A stretch of DNA of 50,497 bases from Antiquaquibacter metalliresistens (GTDB lineage: Bacteria > Actinomycetota > Actinomycetes > Actinomycetales > Microbacteriaceae). Position 1 is the stretch's first letter; every line of letters begins with the position of its first letter. Shown piece by piece: positions 1 to 11,101 of this stretch. A program made the translations under genes and the position numbers. The DNA is taken from assembly GCF_029211225.1 (NCBI RefSeq), contig NZ_JARGEM010000010.1, positions 1-50,497 of the forward strand, written 5' to 3'. The notes beneath the pieces are model-generated. The model worked only from the letters and a program-made list of their open reading frames with translations. It made no database searches and had not been told where the DNA came from.

Positions 1-26
1 AACTCTCTGGGATAGGGACCGGGCAT
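1..26 (-). CDS. IS3-like transposase OrfA, first codons only (partial)
   Basis: Eight complete codons read M-P-G-P-Y-P-R-E and continue off the left edge. From memory of the family, IS3 OrfA proteins of high-GC Gram-positives often begin M-P-x-P-Y-P-(K/R)-E-F, followed by a helix-turn-helix of about 100 residues. The start is supported by a GGGGAGGA ribosome binding site. The identification rests on very few residues plus the fact that the neighbouring gene is abruptly truncated. Confidence 0.45.
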
Positions 27-90
27 GATGACATCCTCCCCGTCAGCGCCTCCCGACACTAACGATCAGTTGTCACCGATTCGTTCCTCA
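1..90 (-). mobile_element. Left end of an IS3-family-like insertion sequence (partial)
   Basis: Minus-strand reading of apbE stops making sense at about position 90, and from there to the window edge is a short leader, a strong ribosome binding site (GGGGAGGA, 7 nt spacer) and a start codon for a peptide beginning MPGPYPRE. That start is typical of OrfA of IS3-family transposases in actinobacteria. Only the leader and first codons are visible, so the terminal repeat, target duplication and family cannot be confirmed. The window edge may coincide with an assembly break at this repeat. Confidence 0.5.
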
Positions 91-255
91 CGCCCGGGGG
101 AGCTCGCCGGCGGCGACGCGGCTGAGCTCGGAGTCGGGGCGGAACAGGCTGAAGCGCGCCTCGGCGGTCTCGAAGACGCGGCGCACGAGCGGGTGACCGG
201 CTTCGGGCGCCTCGAGGGAGACCACGGTACCCATGCTCTCGAAGGCGGCGCGCAT
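88..255 (-). pseudogene. apbE: ApbE flavin transferase, 5' fragment truncated by insertion
   Basis: The 55-residue reading frame starts with an ATG that overlaps the stop of the FMN-binding protein gene (ATGA). It carries the N-terminal hallmarks of FAD:protein FMN transferase: an SMGTVVSL strand near residue 7, then a helix leading to RFSLFRPDSELSRV. ApbE proteins are normally about 250-330 residues; here the frame hits a stop directly after GELPRA, where the IS-like sequence begins. The FAD-binding and catalytic parts are missing, so this copy cannot be functional. ApbE normally attaches FMN to a threonine of its partner, here the adjacent gene. Confidence 0.75.
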
Positions 256-737
256 CACAGGCCGGCCTGGTCGAGTGCCGACTGCACCGAGGTGAGGTAG
301 GCCTGTGTCGTGTACGTGGCTCCGCTGACGTTCGAGACGCTCGCGGACTGCGCGGCGAGCACCTCCTCGCGCAGGATGGGGGCCGCGCGATTGCTGATCT
401 GCACGGACCTGCCGTCGTGGTCGGTGAGCTTGAGGGCGGTCACGTCCGAGATCGTGCCGCCCGTCACCTGAACCTGCACCTGCACGGAGCCGAAGCGGGT
501 GTTGACCGCAGTGCCCGTGTAGGTGGCGGTCTGTGCGGCCGCGCTGGCCGGCGCGGTGGCCTGACTCGACGTGGTCGATCCGCCGGACGTGGTCGCGCCG
601 CCCGTGGTGGCGCCCCCCGCGCTCGAGGAGGGCGTGGCCACGGTCGTGGCGCCGAGCACCGTGGTGCCCGCCTGCCAGCCGACGACGAGCACGCCGATCG
701 AGGCGAGGATGCTGCCGAGGAGTGTGCGTGTTCTCAC
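255..737 (-). CDS. Exported FMN-binding domain protein (flavinylation substrate)
   Basis: A 160-residue protein with an N-terminal membrane segment (about residues 7-30), a Thr/Ser/Gly/Ala-rich linker (30-70) and an FMN-binding domain (70-160). Near the C terminus is SGAT (138-141), the consensus in which ApbE covalently links FMN to the threonine. The GTG start at 737 overlaps the stop of the upstream reductase gene (GTGA), which indicates translational coupling; the ATG further upstream lies inside that gene and is less likely. It probably acts outside the membrane as an electron carrier fed by the reductase encoded just before it. Its flavinylating enzyme, encoded next, is truncated. Confidence 0.85.
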   Translation of the reverse strand: MRTRTLLGSILASIGVLVVGWQAGTTVLGATTVATPSSSAGGATTGGATTSGGSTTSSQATAPASAAAQTATYTGTAVNTRFGSVQVQVQVTGGTISDVTALKLTDHDGRSVQISNRAAPILREEVLAAQSASVSNVSGATYTTQAYLTSVQSALDQAGL

Positions 738-2137
738 CAGTCGAACCTTTCGGAGTGGAGTTGATGGCTGGGCAGCCCCGCGTGTTTCACGTCGGCCTCG
801 ACCGCATCGAGCCAGCCGCTCGGACCGCACACATAGAGGTCGGAGTCCAGCAGGTCGGGGAAGATGCTCGTCAGGCTCACGCCACGCTCACGGTCGCGCT
901 GAGTCATCCAGGTCGCGCCGCGCCGGGCGCGCTCACCGACCATGACGTAGCAGTCCGCGCCCTTGGCCTGCGCGATCGCGCGCACCTCGTCCCAGAGATA
1001 GGTCTCGTCCTCATTGCCGGCTCTCAGCAGCACGGTGGCCTCCCCGGGGGCGAACGAGGCGTGTTCCAGCATCGCGCGCACCGGGGTGACCCCGATGCCG
1101 GCGGCCATGATCGCCAGCTTCGGCGCGGTGCGAGCGGCGTCGGAGAACAGTCCGTAGGGTCCCTCGATCGAGACCACGGTGCCGGTCGGCACCGCGCTGA
1201 TCGCGGCACTGCCCGCGCCGAGGTCGCGCACGGTGATGCGGGCGCTGGAATCCGTCGGCATCGCGGAGAGCGAGATGGGGTGCGAGTGCCACCACGTGGA
1301 GCCGGTCCAGAACCGCCACTGGAAGAACTGGCCGCCCCTGGCGTCGAGCGCGCGCAGCCCGCGGCCGGAGAGGTGGATGGAGACCACCCCCGGTGCGACC
1401 GGCACGACGCCGGCGACCCGGATGCGATGACGCAGGCTCACCACCACCGGCTCGATGAAGCGGAAGGTGAGGATGGAACCGAACGCGAGCACCGTGAGCG
1501 CGATCCAGTAGACGCGCTGGGCCGTGCCCTCGGCGAGGACTCCGCCGTTGCTGAACTGGTGGGGGAGCGCGAATGCGACGGCCACGTAGCTGAGCAGATG
1601 CACCAGGTGCCATCCCTCGTAGCTGAACTTGCGCTTGACCGCCACCAGCGAGGTCACGACCACGGTGATCAGCAGCCCGAGCGCGATGAAGGCCAGGGGC
1701 AGGTCGGGCAGGGCCAGCATCGAGCCGATCTCGGCGATCGGATCGATGCCCGAGCTGATGCCGTAGCCGACGAGCAGCAGCACCCCGTGCGCGAGCAGCA
1801 GGTAGAGCGCGGGTTTGCCGAGCTTGCGGTGCACCGCCATCGCACGGTCATGGCCGATCGTGCGGTCGATGAGCGGGATGCGCGCGGCGAGCACGAGCAT
1901 CACGAGCACGTAGTCGGTGCCGACGAGGCCGGTGACGATGCCGAGGCTGGTGATCGCTTCACCGACGCTCGTGAACTGCCCGACACCGCCGGAGGCGAGG
2001 AAGAGTGCGATCGCGGCGGCACCGGATGCCCAGAACGCGACGACGATGAGATCGGCGATACGCGCTCGTCGTGCATACCGTCGCCGGTGGTCGACGTGCA
2101 CGGTTGCGCGTGCCGGTCGAGCTGTCGTGGTGGTCAT
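734..2137 (-). CDS. Ferric-reductase-like transmembrane flavoprotein with FAD/NAD(P) domain
   Basis: 467 residues. The N-terminal half has about six membrane helices (from residue 30 to about 225) of the ferric reductase/NOX heme-binding type, including H-bearing helices around RKLGKPALYLLLAHG and WHLVHLLSY. The C-terminal half is a ferredoxin-NADP-reductase-like module with a GPYGLF phosphate-binding segment, AAGIGVTP (NAD(P) site) and CGPSGW near the end. It would carry electrons from NAD(P)H through FAD across the membrane. The downstream FMN-binding protein and ApbE genes overlap or abut it, so the three form one operon for extracytosolic flavin-based reduction. Terminal acceptor unknown. 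Confidence 0.85.
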   Translation of the reverse strand: MTTTTARPARATVHVDHRRRYARRARIADLIVVAFWASGAAAIALFLASGGVGQFTSVGEAITSLGIVTGLVGTDYVLVMLVLAARIPLIDRTIGHDRAMAVHRKLGKPALYLLLAHGVLLLVGYGISSGIDPIAEIGSMLALPDLPLAFIALGLLITVVVTSLVAVKRKFSYEGWHLVHLLSYVAVAFALPHQFSNGGVLAEGTAQRVYWIALTVLAFGSILTFRFIEPVVVSLRHRIRVAGVVPVAPGVVSIHLSGRGLRALDARGGQFFQWRFWTGSTWWHSHPISLSAMPTDSSARITVRDLGAGSAAISAVPTGTVVSIEGPYGLFSDAARTAPKLAIMAAGIGVTPVRAMLEHASFAPGEATVLLRAGNEDETYLWDEVRAIAQAKGADCYVMVGERARRGATWMTQRDRERGVSLTSIFPDLLDSDLYVCGPSGWLDAVEADVKHAGLPSHQLHSERFDW

Positions 2138-2159
2138 GCGACCAGCCTTCGCCCGGTCG

Positions 2160-2177
2160 CTATGAAGCCCCTATGAA
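2160..2177. promoter_or_regulatory. Direct repeat CTATGAA x2, 11-bp period, upstream of the flavin operon
   Basis: Two perfect CTATGAA copies (2160-2166 and 2171-2177) lie 23-40 bp upstream of the reductase start codon at 2137. An 11-bp period places both on one face of the helix, as for OmpR-type response regulators. No binding protein is identified. Confidence 0.35.
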
Positions 2178-2199
2178 CAGACCGCGTGCGCGCGGGGAA

Positions 2200-2925
2200 T
2201 CAGACCACGCCGGTGGTGCCCAGCAGCCAGCCGACCGCGAACGTGGTCGCGAGGGCGAGTGCGCCGCCGACGACGATGCGCAGCGTCGGCACGAGCCAGG
2301 GGTTGCCGCCGATCCGTGCGCCGACGACGCCCGTGGCGGCCAGGGCGATGACGACCGAGGCGAACGTCACCGGCACCCGCCAGCCCTCCGGCGGCAGCAG
2401 GATCGCCACCATCGGCAGGAGCGCACCCACGAAGAAGGCGAGCGCGGATGCCCCGGCCGCCTGCCAGGGGCTCACAACCGTCTCCTCGGTGATGCCGAGC
2501 TCGGCCTCCAGGTGCGCCTTCAGTGCATCGTGCTCGGTGAGCTCGACCGCGACCTGTCGCGCCGTCTGCGGAGAGAGCCCCTTGGCCTGGTAGATGCCGG
2601 TGAGCTCGTCGAGCTCGATCTCGGGCATCTCGGCCAGCTCGCGCGTCTCCTTGGCGATGAGCGCGTGCTGCGAGTCCCGCTGGCTGGAGACCGAGACGTA
2701 CTCGCCGAGCGCCATGGAGATCGCGCCACCGATGAGACCGGCGGCGCCGGCCGTGAGGATCGGGGCCAACTCGCTCGTGGCACCGGCCACACCCACGACG
2801 ATGGCGGCCACCGAGACGATGCCGTCGTTGGCACCGAGCACACCGGCGCGCAGCCAGTTCAGCCTGCCGGAGATGCCGGGACCGTGCGGTTCGGCGGCGT
2901 GCATGAAGCCTGGATCGGAGGACAT
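2200..2925 (-). CDS. VIT1/CCC1-family Fe2+/Mn2+ transporter
   Basis: 241 residues from the ATG at 2925 (a TTG four codons upstream is possible). It has the signature of the family: an N-terminal helix followed by LGANDGIVS, then AGAAGLIGGAISMALGEYVS, a charged cytosolic stretch rich in E/D/Q (about residues 75-150) that in plant VIT1 binds metal, and three C-terminal helices ending in AVGWLLG. Members move Fe2+ or Mn2+ out of the cytosol. Separate from the reductase operon by about 60 bp on the same strand; co-occurrence with a ferric-reductase-like gene hints at iron handling, but this is inference. Confidence 0.85.
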   Translation of the reverse strand: MSSDPGFMHAAEPHGPGISGRLNWLRAGVLGANDGIVSVAAIVVGVAGATSELAPILTAGAAGLIGGAISMALGEYVSVSSQRDSQHALIAKETRELAEMPEIELDELTGIYQAKGLSPQTARQVAVELTEHDALKAHLEAELGITEETVVSPWQAAGASALAFFVGALLPMVAILLPPEGWRVPVTFASVVIALAATGVVGARIGGNPWLVPTLRIVVGGALALATTFAVGWLLGTTGVV

Positions 2926-2978
2926 GCACCCAGTCAACTCCCGTTGCGGCCTCCCGTGCTAGCCAGGGGAGCCTTCGC

Positions 2979-2984
2979 TACCCT
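2979..2984 (+). promoter_or_regulatory. -10 element TACCCT for a leaderless transcript
   Basis: TACCCT lies 6 nt before the ATG at 2991, so transcription would start at or next to the A of ATG. This supports ATG 2991 over the GTG at 2985. Confidence 0.45.
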
Positions 2985-2990
2985 GTGGCT

Positions 2991-3551
2991 ATGGCGCAGA
3001 CGAGAAGCGCGGGCTGGTATCCGGCCCCGGACGGCAACGGTCAGCAGTGGTGGAACGGCGTCGGCTGGAGTGAGACCAGGCTCGGCGCGGGGCCGGTGGC
3101 GGCATCCGCGCCCGTCATGCCGGGCACGGCGCCTGCTGCACCGCCGCCGGTCTACTCGGCTCAGAATCCGCCACCACTGGTGCCGGGCGCGACCCCGCTC
3201 GCCTCGCCGTTCAGCACCCGGACGATCGACGCGCGGGTCAACCGCAACGCCATGGTCGGCTTCGTCACCGGCGTCATCTCGGTGTTCTTCAACGTGCTGT
3301 TCCTGCTCGCGCCGATCGCGGTCGTATTCTCGATCATGGGGCTCTCGAAGGCCCGTCAGCTGCGCGCGCAGGGGGCGACGACGACGCTCGCGGGCTTCGC
3401 CTGGGCCGGGCTCGCGACCGGACTGTTCGCGATCGTGGCCGGACTCATCCAGGTGATCGCCTTCGTCGTGAGCATCACGTCGTCGCTGGACGTCTCGCTC
3501 TCGTCGTTCCCCGCCTCGGGCCTGATCCCGTGGCTGTTCCAGAGTCGCTGA
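2991..3551 (+). CDS. DUF2510 + DUF4190 small membrane protein
   Basis: 186 residues. The N terminus holds the short DUF2510 motif (AGWYPAPDGNGQQWWNGVGW) with its row of tryptophans, followed by a proline/alanine-rich linker (about 35-75) and a DUF4190-type domain with two membrane helices separated by a short SIMGLSKARQLRAQG loop, and a hydrophobic C-terminal stretch. Such proteins are common in actinobacteria, are thought to sit in the membrane, and have no known function. The gene stands alone, divergent from the VIT transporter and convergent with kdpE. Confidence 0.8.
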   Translation: MAQTRSAGWYPAPDGNGQQWWNGVGWSETRLGAGPVAASAPVMPGTAPAAPPPVYSAQNPPPLVPGATPLASPFSTRTIDARVNRNAMVGFVTGVISVFFNVLFLLAPIAVVFSIMGLSKARQLRAQGATTTLAGFAWAGLATGLFAIVAGLIQVIAFVVSITSSLDVSLSSFPASGLIPWLFQSR

Positions 3552-3557
3552 ACGCGC

Positions 3558-4232
3558 TCATTCGGGGCTGAACCGATACCCCATTCCGGCCTCGGTCAGC
3601 AGGTAGCGCGGCTTCGAGGGCTCGGGCTCGAGCTTCTTGCGCAGCTGTGCGAGGTAGAGCCGCAGGTATCCGGTGTCGGTGGTGTACTGCGGCCCCCAGA
3701 CCTCGGTCAGCAGCGTCTCGCGGGTCACCAGCCGGCCGCGGTTGCGCAGCAGCACCTCCAGCAGCCGCCATTCCGTGGGGGTGAGGTGCACGGATGCCTC
3801 GCCCCGCGTCACCGCGCGCGCCGCGAGATCCACGGTCACCTCGCCGAACGAGACCACCGGATCCTCGCTCGCCGCCGGAGTGCGCCGCGAGAGCGCGCGG
3901 ATGCGGGCGAGCAGTTCGTCGGCCGAGAACGGCTTGGTGACGTAGTCGTCGGCGCCGGCGTCGAGCGCTTCCACCTTGTCCCAGCTCTCGCTGCGCCCGG
4001 AGACGACGAGCACGGGAACCTGGCTCCAGCCGCGGATGGCCTGGATCACCTCGATCCCGGTGAGGCCGGGCATCCCCAGGTCGATGACGACGAGGTCGGG
4101 ATGCTCGCGGATCGCCGAGTCGAGCGCCGTCGTGCCGTCGGCGGCGGTCACGACCTCGTACCCGCGGGCACCGAGCGTGATCCGCAGGGCGCGCAGCATC
4201 TGCGGGTCGTCGTCGGCGATCAGGATCTTCAT
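3558..4232 (-). CDS. kdpE: KdpE, response regulator of the Kdp K+ system
   Basis: 224 residues. Receiver domain with acidic pocket D7-D9, phosphorylatable D51 (VVIDLGMPG) and the conserved K in VTKPFSADE; winged-helix OmpR-type DNA-binding domain from about residue 125 (LTPTEWRLLEVLLRNRGRLV). The ATG overlaps the kdpD stop (ATGA), so sensor and regulator are coupled. Known role of the family: phosphorylated KdpE activates the kdpFABC promoter under K+ limitation. It is the last gene of the kdp cluster here and converges on the DUF2510 gene. Confidence 0.95.
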   Translation of the reverse strand: MKILIADDDPQMLRALRITLGARGYEVVTAADGTTALDSAIREHPDLVVIDLGMPGLTGIEVIQAIRGWSQVPVLVVSGRSESWDKVEALDAGADDYVTKPFSADELLARIRALSRRTPAASEDPVVSFGEVTVDLAARAVTRGEASVHLTPTEWRLLEVLLRNRGRLVTRETLLTEVWGPQYTTDTGYLRLYLAQLRKKLEPEPSKPRYLLTEAGMGYRFSPE

Positions 4233-6706
4233 GGTTGCGCCGCGAGTTCGATCACCATGGTGAGGCCGCCGCCGGGGGTGTCCTCGGCGGTCAGGGAGCC
4301 GCCCATCGCCTCGATGAAGCCCTTGGAGAGGGCCAGGCCCAGCCCGATCCCGGTGGTGTTGTCGACGTCGCCGAGCCGTTGGAAGGGCATGAAGACATCC
4401 TCTCGCCGTTCCTCGGGGATTCCGGGACCGCCGTCGATGATCCGCAACTGCACGCGCTCGTCGAACTCGCTCGTCGCGACCACCGGCGGGGTGCCCGGCG
4501 GCGAGAACCGGAGGGCGTTGGAGAGCAGGTTCACGACCGCGCGCTGCAGCAGCACCGCGTCCGCGGTCACCGGCGGCACGTCGCCGAGTTCCAGTTGCAC
4601 GTCGCCGGGTGCGAGTCCGAGCTCGTCGAGCGCGCCGCTGACGATCGTGTCGAGTGCGACCGGCTCGGGATTCACACCGAGCACGCCCGCTTGCAGGCGG
4701 CTCGCGTCGAGGAGCTTCGTCACGAGATCGGCGAGGCCGTGCAGTGATTCGTCTGCCGCCTCGAGCAGTTCGTCCCGGTCGGCGTCGGTGAGGGTGACCT
4801 CGGTCGAGCGCAGCGAGGTGATCGCTGCGGTCGCCGCCGCGAGCGGTCGCCGCAGGTCGTGACCGACAGCGGCGAGCAGCGCCGTGCGCAGCCGGTCGGC
4901 TTCGGCAGCGGGGCGCATCCGGTCGGCCTCGCTGGTGAGCTCGCGCTGCCGCAGGGCCGCCTCGATCTGGGAGAGGAACGCCCCCAGGATCCTGCGATCG
5001 GATGACGGCAGCTCGCGCCCGCGCAGGTAGAGGCTGCCGTGCTCGCCGATCGGGAACGTGGTCTCGACATCGTCGTCGGCGGCCAGGGAGCCGTCGGTGG
5101 AGGTGTAGAGGGCCGTCTCATCCGATCGCAGGATCACGCTGACCATGCCGAACGCCTCCCGCAGGCGGGTCACGAGCGCGTCGAGCGCGTCCTGGCCGCT
5201 CAGCACGCTCCCGGCGATGCTGGACAGGGTCTCCGCTTCCGCGGCGGCCCGGGACGCGGTTCGGGAGCGGCGCGCCGCCTGGTCGACGACGATGCTGACG
5301 AGCACGGCGACGACGACGAAGATCAGCAGGGCGAGCAGGTGCAGCGGATCCGTGATCGTGATCAGGTAAAGCGGTTCGACGAAGAAGAAGTCCAGCAGGA
5401 AGCCCGCGGCGACCGCGCTCAGCACCGCAGGCCAGACCCCGCCGACGAGGGCGACGATCACCACGAACAGCTGGAAGAGCAGCACGTCGCTCGTGATCGA
5501 CTCGTCGGTGCGCAGCATGGACAGCAGCCAGGTGAGTGCGGGCAGTCCCAGCACGGCGAGGCCGAGGCCGACCAGCCTGCGACGCAGCGAGAGGGCGCCG
5601 CCGAGACTCGGGAGCGCGCGCGTGCCCGCCTCCGAGTGCGACACGATGTGCACGTCGATGTCGCCGGCCTCGCGGATCACCGTCGACGACGTGCCGGCAC
5701 CCGTCAACAGCGCGCGCAGGCGACCGCGCCGGCTCACCCCGATCACGAGCTGCGTCGCGTCCACCGACCGGGCGAACTCGACGAGCGCGCGCGGGATCTG
5801 CTCTCCGACGACCTGGTGGTAGGTGCCCCCGAGCGTCTCCACGAGGCGCTTCTGCGCGGTCAGGATGCCGGGGTTGGCCTCGGCGAGTCCGTCCGGCGTG
5901 GTCACGTGCACGGCGAACAACCGCCCGCCGGAGGAGCGCGAGGCGATGCGCGCCCCGCGACGCAGCAGGGTCTCGCCCTCCCTGCCGCCGGTGAGGGCCA
6001 CCACGACCCGCTCGCGCGCGTTCCACGCCGAATCGATGCCGTGCTCGGCGCGATACCGCTGCAGGGCGGAGTCCACCTCGTCCGCGAGCCACAGCAGGGC
6101 GAGTTCGCGCAGCGCCGTGAGGTTGCCGAGGCGGAAGTAGTTGCTGAGCGCGGCATCCACGCGCGCCGCGGGGTAGACCACGCCCGCGGAGAGCCGGTCC
6201 CGCAGCGCCTGGGGTGCCAGATCGACGAGCTCGATCTGATCAGCGGAGCGCAGTACCGCGTCCGGGATCGTCTCGCGCTGCACGACGCCGGTGATCTGCC
6301 GCACGACGTCGTTGAGGGATTCGATGTGCTGGATGTTCACGGTGGAGAGCACGTCGATGCCCGCGTCCAGGATCGCCTCGACGTCCTGCCAGCGCTTCTC
6401 GTGCACGGAGCCGGGGGCATTCGTGTGGGCGAGCTCGTCGACGAGCGCCAGCTGCGGGGCGCGGGCGATCACCGCCTCGAGGTCCATCTCGTCGAGGGTG
6501 ACGCCGCCGTGCGCCACCGCGCGGCGGGGCAGCACCTCCAGGCCCTCGACCAACGCTGATGTGGCCGCGCGGCCGTGGGTTTCCACGACCGCGACGACCA
6601 CGTCCTCACCGGCGGCGGCGAGCCGGCGACCCTCCTCGAGCATCGCGTAGGTCTTGCCGACGCCGGGGGCGGCCCCGAGCATCACCCGGAGCCGTCCTCT
6701 CGTCAT
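4229..6706 (-). CDS. kdpD: KdpD, K+-sensing histidine kinase
   Basis: 825 residues, full length. N-terminal KdpD domain with Walker-type APGVGKT near residue 14-20, followed by a universal-stress-protein-like domain (about 225-350), four closely spaced membrane helices (about 375-475), a GAF-like region, and the kinase core: H-box AVGHDLRRPL with phosphoacceptor H616, N-box NLLSNALRFSP, and glycine boxes DGGPGIP and TGIGLGLAL. It lies 7 nt after kdpC and overlaps kdpE. It acts in the membrane and passes phosphate to KdpE when K+ or turgor is low. Confidence 0.95.
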   Translation of the reverse strand: MTRGRLRVMLGAAPGVGKTYAMLEEGRRLAAAGEDVVVAVVETHGRAATSALVEGLEVLPRRAVAHGGVTLDEMDLEAVIARAPQLALVDELAHTNAPGSVHEKRWQDVEAILDAGIDVLSTVNIQHIESLNDVVRQITGVVQRETIPDAVLRSADQIELVDLAPQALRDRLSAGVVYPAARVDAALSNYFRLGNLTALRELALLWLADEVDSALQRYRAEHGIDSAWNARERVVVALTGGREGETLLRRGARIASRSSGGRLFAVHVTTPDGLAEANPGILTAQKRLVETLGGTYHQVVGEQIPRALVEFARSVDATQLVIGVSRRGRLRALLTGAGTSSTVIREAGDIDVHIVSHSEAGTRALPSLGGALSLRRRLVGLGLAVLGLPALTWLLSMLRTDESITSDVLLFQLFVVIVALVGGVWPAVLSAVAAGFLLDFFFVEPLYLITITDPLHLLALLIFVVVAVLVSIVVDQAARRSRTASRAAAEAETLSSIAGSVLSGQDALDALVTRLREAFGMVSVILRSDETALYTSTDGSLAADDDVETTFPIGEHGSLYLRGRELPSSDRRILGAFLSQIEAALRQRELTSEADRMRPAAEADRLRTALLAAVGHDLRRPLAAATAAITSLRSTEVTLTDADRDELLEAADESLHGLADLVTKLLDASRLQAGVLGVNPEPVALDTIVSGALDELGLAPGDVQLELGDVPPVTADAVLLQRAVVNLLSNALRFSPPGTPPVVATSEFDERVQLRIIDGGPGIPEERREDVFMPFQRLGDVDNTTGIGLGLALSKGFIEAMGGSLTAEDTPGGGLTMVIELAAQP

Positions 6707-6713
6707 GGGTTCA

Positions 6714-7307
6714 TCATCCCAGTCCGGCCAGCGCGATGTTCAGTTGCAGCACGTTGACCGTCGGTTCGCCGAGGTAGCCGAGGTCGCGCCCCTGCACCAT
6801 CGACTCGACGAGCTCGCGCACCTGCTGCTCGTCGAGCCCGCGCGCCTCAGCTACCCGGGGCACCTGCAACAGGGCGTACTCGGGGCTGATGTGCGGGTCG
6901 AGGCCCGATCCGGATGCCGTGACGGCATCCGCGGGGATCTCGCCCCGTGCCGCCGAGCCCAGTTCCTCGATCGCGGCCTGTCGCTCGCCGATGGCGGTGA
7001 TGAGGTCCTCGTTCTCCGGGCCGTAGTTGGAGCCGCTGGAGGCGGCGCCGTCGTAGCCGGCACCGGCGGCGGAGGGACGCGACTGGAACCACTCGGGCAG
7101 TGCCGCGCCGTCGGCATCGGCGAAGGACTGCCCGATGATCGCCGAGCCCACCACCTCGCCGTCGACCCGCACGAGCTGACCGTTGGCGTTGGTGTTGAAG
7201 GCGAGCTGACCGATGCCGGTGATGAGCAGCGGGTAGGCGAGGCCGAGCACGACCGTGAGGATCAGCAGTGCGCGCACCGCCGTCCAGGTCTGACGGAAGG
7301 ATTTCAC
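6714..7307 (-). CDS. kdpC: KdpC, small subunit of the KdpFABC K+ pump
   Basis: 197 residues with a single N-terminal membrane helix (about 12-35, with the family motif GLAYPLLITGIGQ) and a periplasm-side domain containing GSAIIGQSF, WFQSRPSA, GSNYGPEN and ASGSGLDPHISPEYA, all typical of KdpC. It stabilises the complex between KdpA and KdpB. The gene follows kdpB by 11 nt and precedes kdpD by 7 nt, so it is within one operon. Confidence 0.95.
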   Translation of the reverse strand: MKSFRQTWTAVRALLILTVVLGLAYPLLITGIGQLAFNTNANGQLVRVDGEVVGSAIIGQSFADADGAALPEWFQSRPSAAGAGYDGAASSGSNYGPENEDLITAIGERQAAIEELGSAARGEIPADAVTASGSGLDPHISPEYALLQVPRVAEARGLDEQQVRELVESMVQGRDLGYLGEPTVNVLQLNIALAGLG

Positions 7308-7318
7308 GATCTGACTCC

Positions 7319-9424
<2,106 letters not shown>

Positions 9425-9430
9425 GATGAC

Positions 9431-11101
9431 TTAAAGCCCTTCCGCCAGGGGACCCAGCGCGAGAACGGGGAAATAGGTGAGTGCGGAGACGATGACGATC
9501 GTTCCGATCAGCAGGCCGACGAACTGCGGCTTGTGCGTGGGCAGCGTGCCCGCGGTCACCGGCAGCCGATCCTGGGCGGCGAGAGAGCCGGCGAGCGCCA
9601 GCACGAACACGATCGGCAGGAACCGGCCGAGCAGCATCGCGACGCCGAGCGCGGTGTTGAACCACGGAGTGTTCGCGGTGAGCCCCGCGAAGGCGGAGCC
9701 GTTGTTGTTCGCGGCGCTCGTGAAGGCGTAGAGCACCTCGCTGAGGCCGTGCAGGCCGGGGTTCCAGATCGAGGTGGACTCGACATCCGCCCGCACCGGT
9801 GGGATCGCGAAGCTCAGCGCGGTGCCGAGCAGCACGATGGTCGGGGTGGTGAGGATGTACAGGCTCGCGAGCTTGATCTCACGGGCACCGATGCGCTTGC
9901 CGAGATACTCGGGCGTGCGGCCGACCATGAGACCGGCGATGAACACCGCGACGATCGCGAGCACGAGGATGCCGTAGAGGCCCGCCCCGACACCGCCGGG
10001 AGCGACCTCGCCGAGCATCATGTTCACCATCGCCATGCCGCCGCCGAGGGCGGTGTAGCTGTCGTGCATCGAGTTGACCGAGCCCGTAGAGGTGAGCGTC
10101 GTCGAGGTCGCATAGAGCGTCGACCCGAGGATGCCGAACCGGGTCTCCTTGCCCTCGAGCGCACCGCCCGCGAGCTGTGGCGCCGTGCCTCCGCCCGCCA
10201 GCTCCGCCCAGGTCATGAGCGAGAGCGACAGAACGAACAGCGTGCCCATCGCCGCGACGATCGCGTAGCCCTGACGCAGGTCGCCGACCATGCGCCCGAA
10301 GGTGCGCGGCAGGCTGAACGGGATCGCCAGGAACAGCAGCACCTCGAACAGGCTCGTCCACGCGGTCGGGTTCTCGAAGGGGTGCGCGGAGTTGGCGTTG
10401 TAGAACCCGCCGCCGTTGGTGCCGATGAGCTTGATGGCCTCCTGGGAGGCGACCGGCCCGCCCGGCACGACGGCATCGCCACCGGTGATGGTGGTCACCT
10501 CCTGGAAGCCGTTGAAGTTCTGGATCACGCCTCCGGCGATGAGGATCACGGCGGCGAGCACCGAGAACGGCAGCAGGATGCGCAGCGTGCCGCGGGTGAG
10601 ATCCACCCAGAAGTTGCCGATCGTGCCGCTGGAGCGATACGCGAAGCCGCGGATGAGCGCCACCGCGACGGCGATGCCGACGGCCGCGGAGAGGAAGTTC
10701 TGCACGGCCAAGCCCGCGATCTGCACCGTATAGCCGAGGGTCAGGTCGGGGGAGTAGGACTGCCAGTTCGTGTTGGTGACGAACGAGATCGCGGTGTTGA
10801 AGGCGAGGTGCTCACTCGTCGGCGGCAGGCCGAGCGAGTAGGGCAGCACCTGCTGCACACGCTGCAGGGCGTAGACGACCAGGATGCCGACCGCCGAGAA
10901 CGCGAGCACCGAGCGCAGGTAGACGGGCCAGCTCTGCTGCGACGCCGGGTCGACCCCGATGATCCGGTAGAAGCCACGTTCCACGCGCAGGTGCTTGGTC
11001 GAGGTGTAGGTGCGAGCCATGTACTCGCCGAGCGGGCGGTGGATCGCCACGAGCACGACGACGAGGGTGGCCAGCTGAGCGATGAAGAGCCAGAGGGTCA
11101 T
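9431..11101 (-). CDS. kdpA: KdpA, K+-binding channel-like subunit
   Basis: 556 residues, membrane-embedded, with the four pseudo-repeated selectivity loops expected for KdpA, seen as [31 protein letters not shown], a Gly-rich DSYTALGGG loop and the NNNGSAFAG loop near the C terminus. It binds and admits K+. The ATG overlaps the kdpF stop (ATGA), and kdpB follows after 6 nt. Confidence 0.97.
   Translation of the reverse strand: MTLWLFIAQLATLVVVLVAIHRPLGEYMARTYTSTKHLRVERGFYRIIGVDPASQQSWPVYLRSVLAFSAVGILVVYALQRVQQVLPYSLGLPPTSEHLAFNTAISFVTNTNWQSYSPDLTLGYTVQIAGLAVQNFLSAAVGIAVAVALIRGFAYRSSGTIGNFWVDLTRGTLRILLPFSVLAAVILIAGGVIQNFNGFQEVTTITGGDAVVPGGPVASQEAIKLIGTNGGGFYNANSAHPFENPTAWTSLFEVLLFLAIPFSLPRTFGRMVGDLRQGYAIVAAMGTLFVLSLSLMTWAELAGGGTAPQLAGGALEGKETRFGILGSTLYATSTTLTSTGSVNSMHDSYTALGGGMAMVNMMLGEVAPGGVGAGLYGILVLAIVAVFIAGLMVGRTPEYLGKRIGAREIKLASLYILTTPTIVLLGTALSFAIPPVRADVESTSIWNPGLHGLSEVLYAFTSAANNNGSAFAGLTANTPWFNTALGVAMLLGRFLPIVFVLALAGSLAAQDRLPVTAGTLPTHKPQFVGLLIGTIVIVSALTYFPVLALGPLAEGL

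Noticed and set aside
533-2176. Long plus-strand frame antisense to the reductase and FMN-binding genes
   Set aside because: Composition is a typical high-GC shadow (Arg/Gly/His/Asp-rich), with no domain; the opposite strand encodes clear membrane and flavin motifs.
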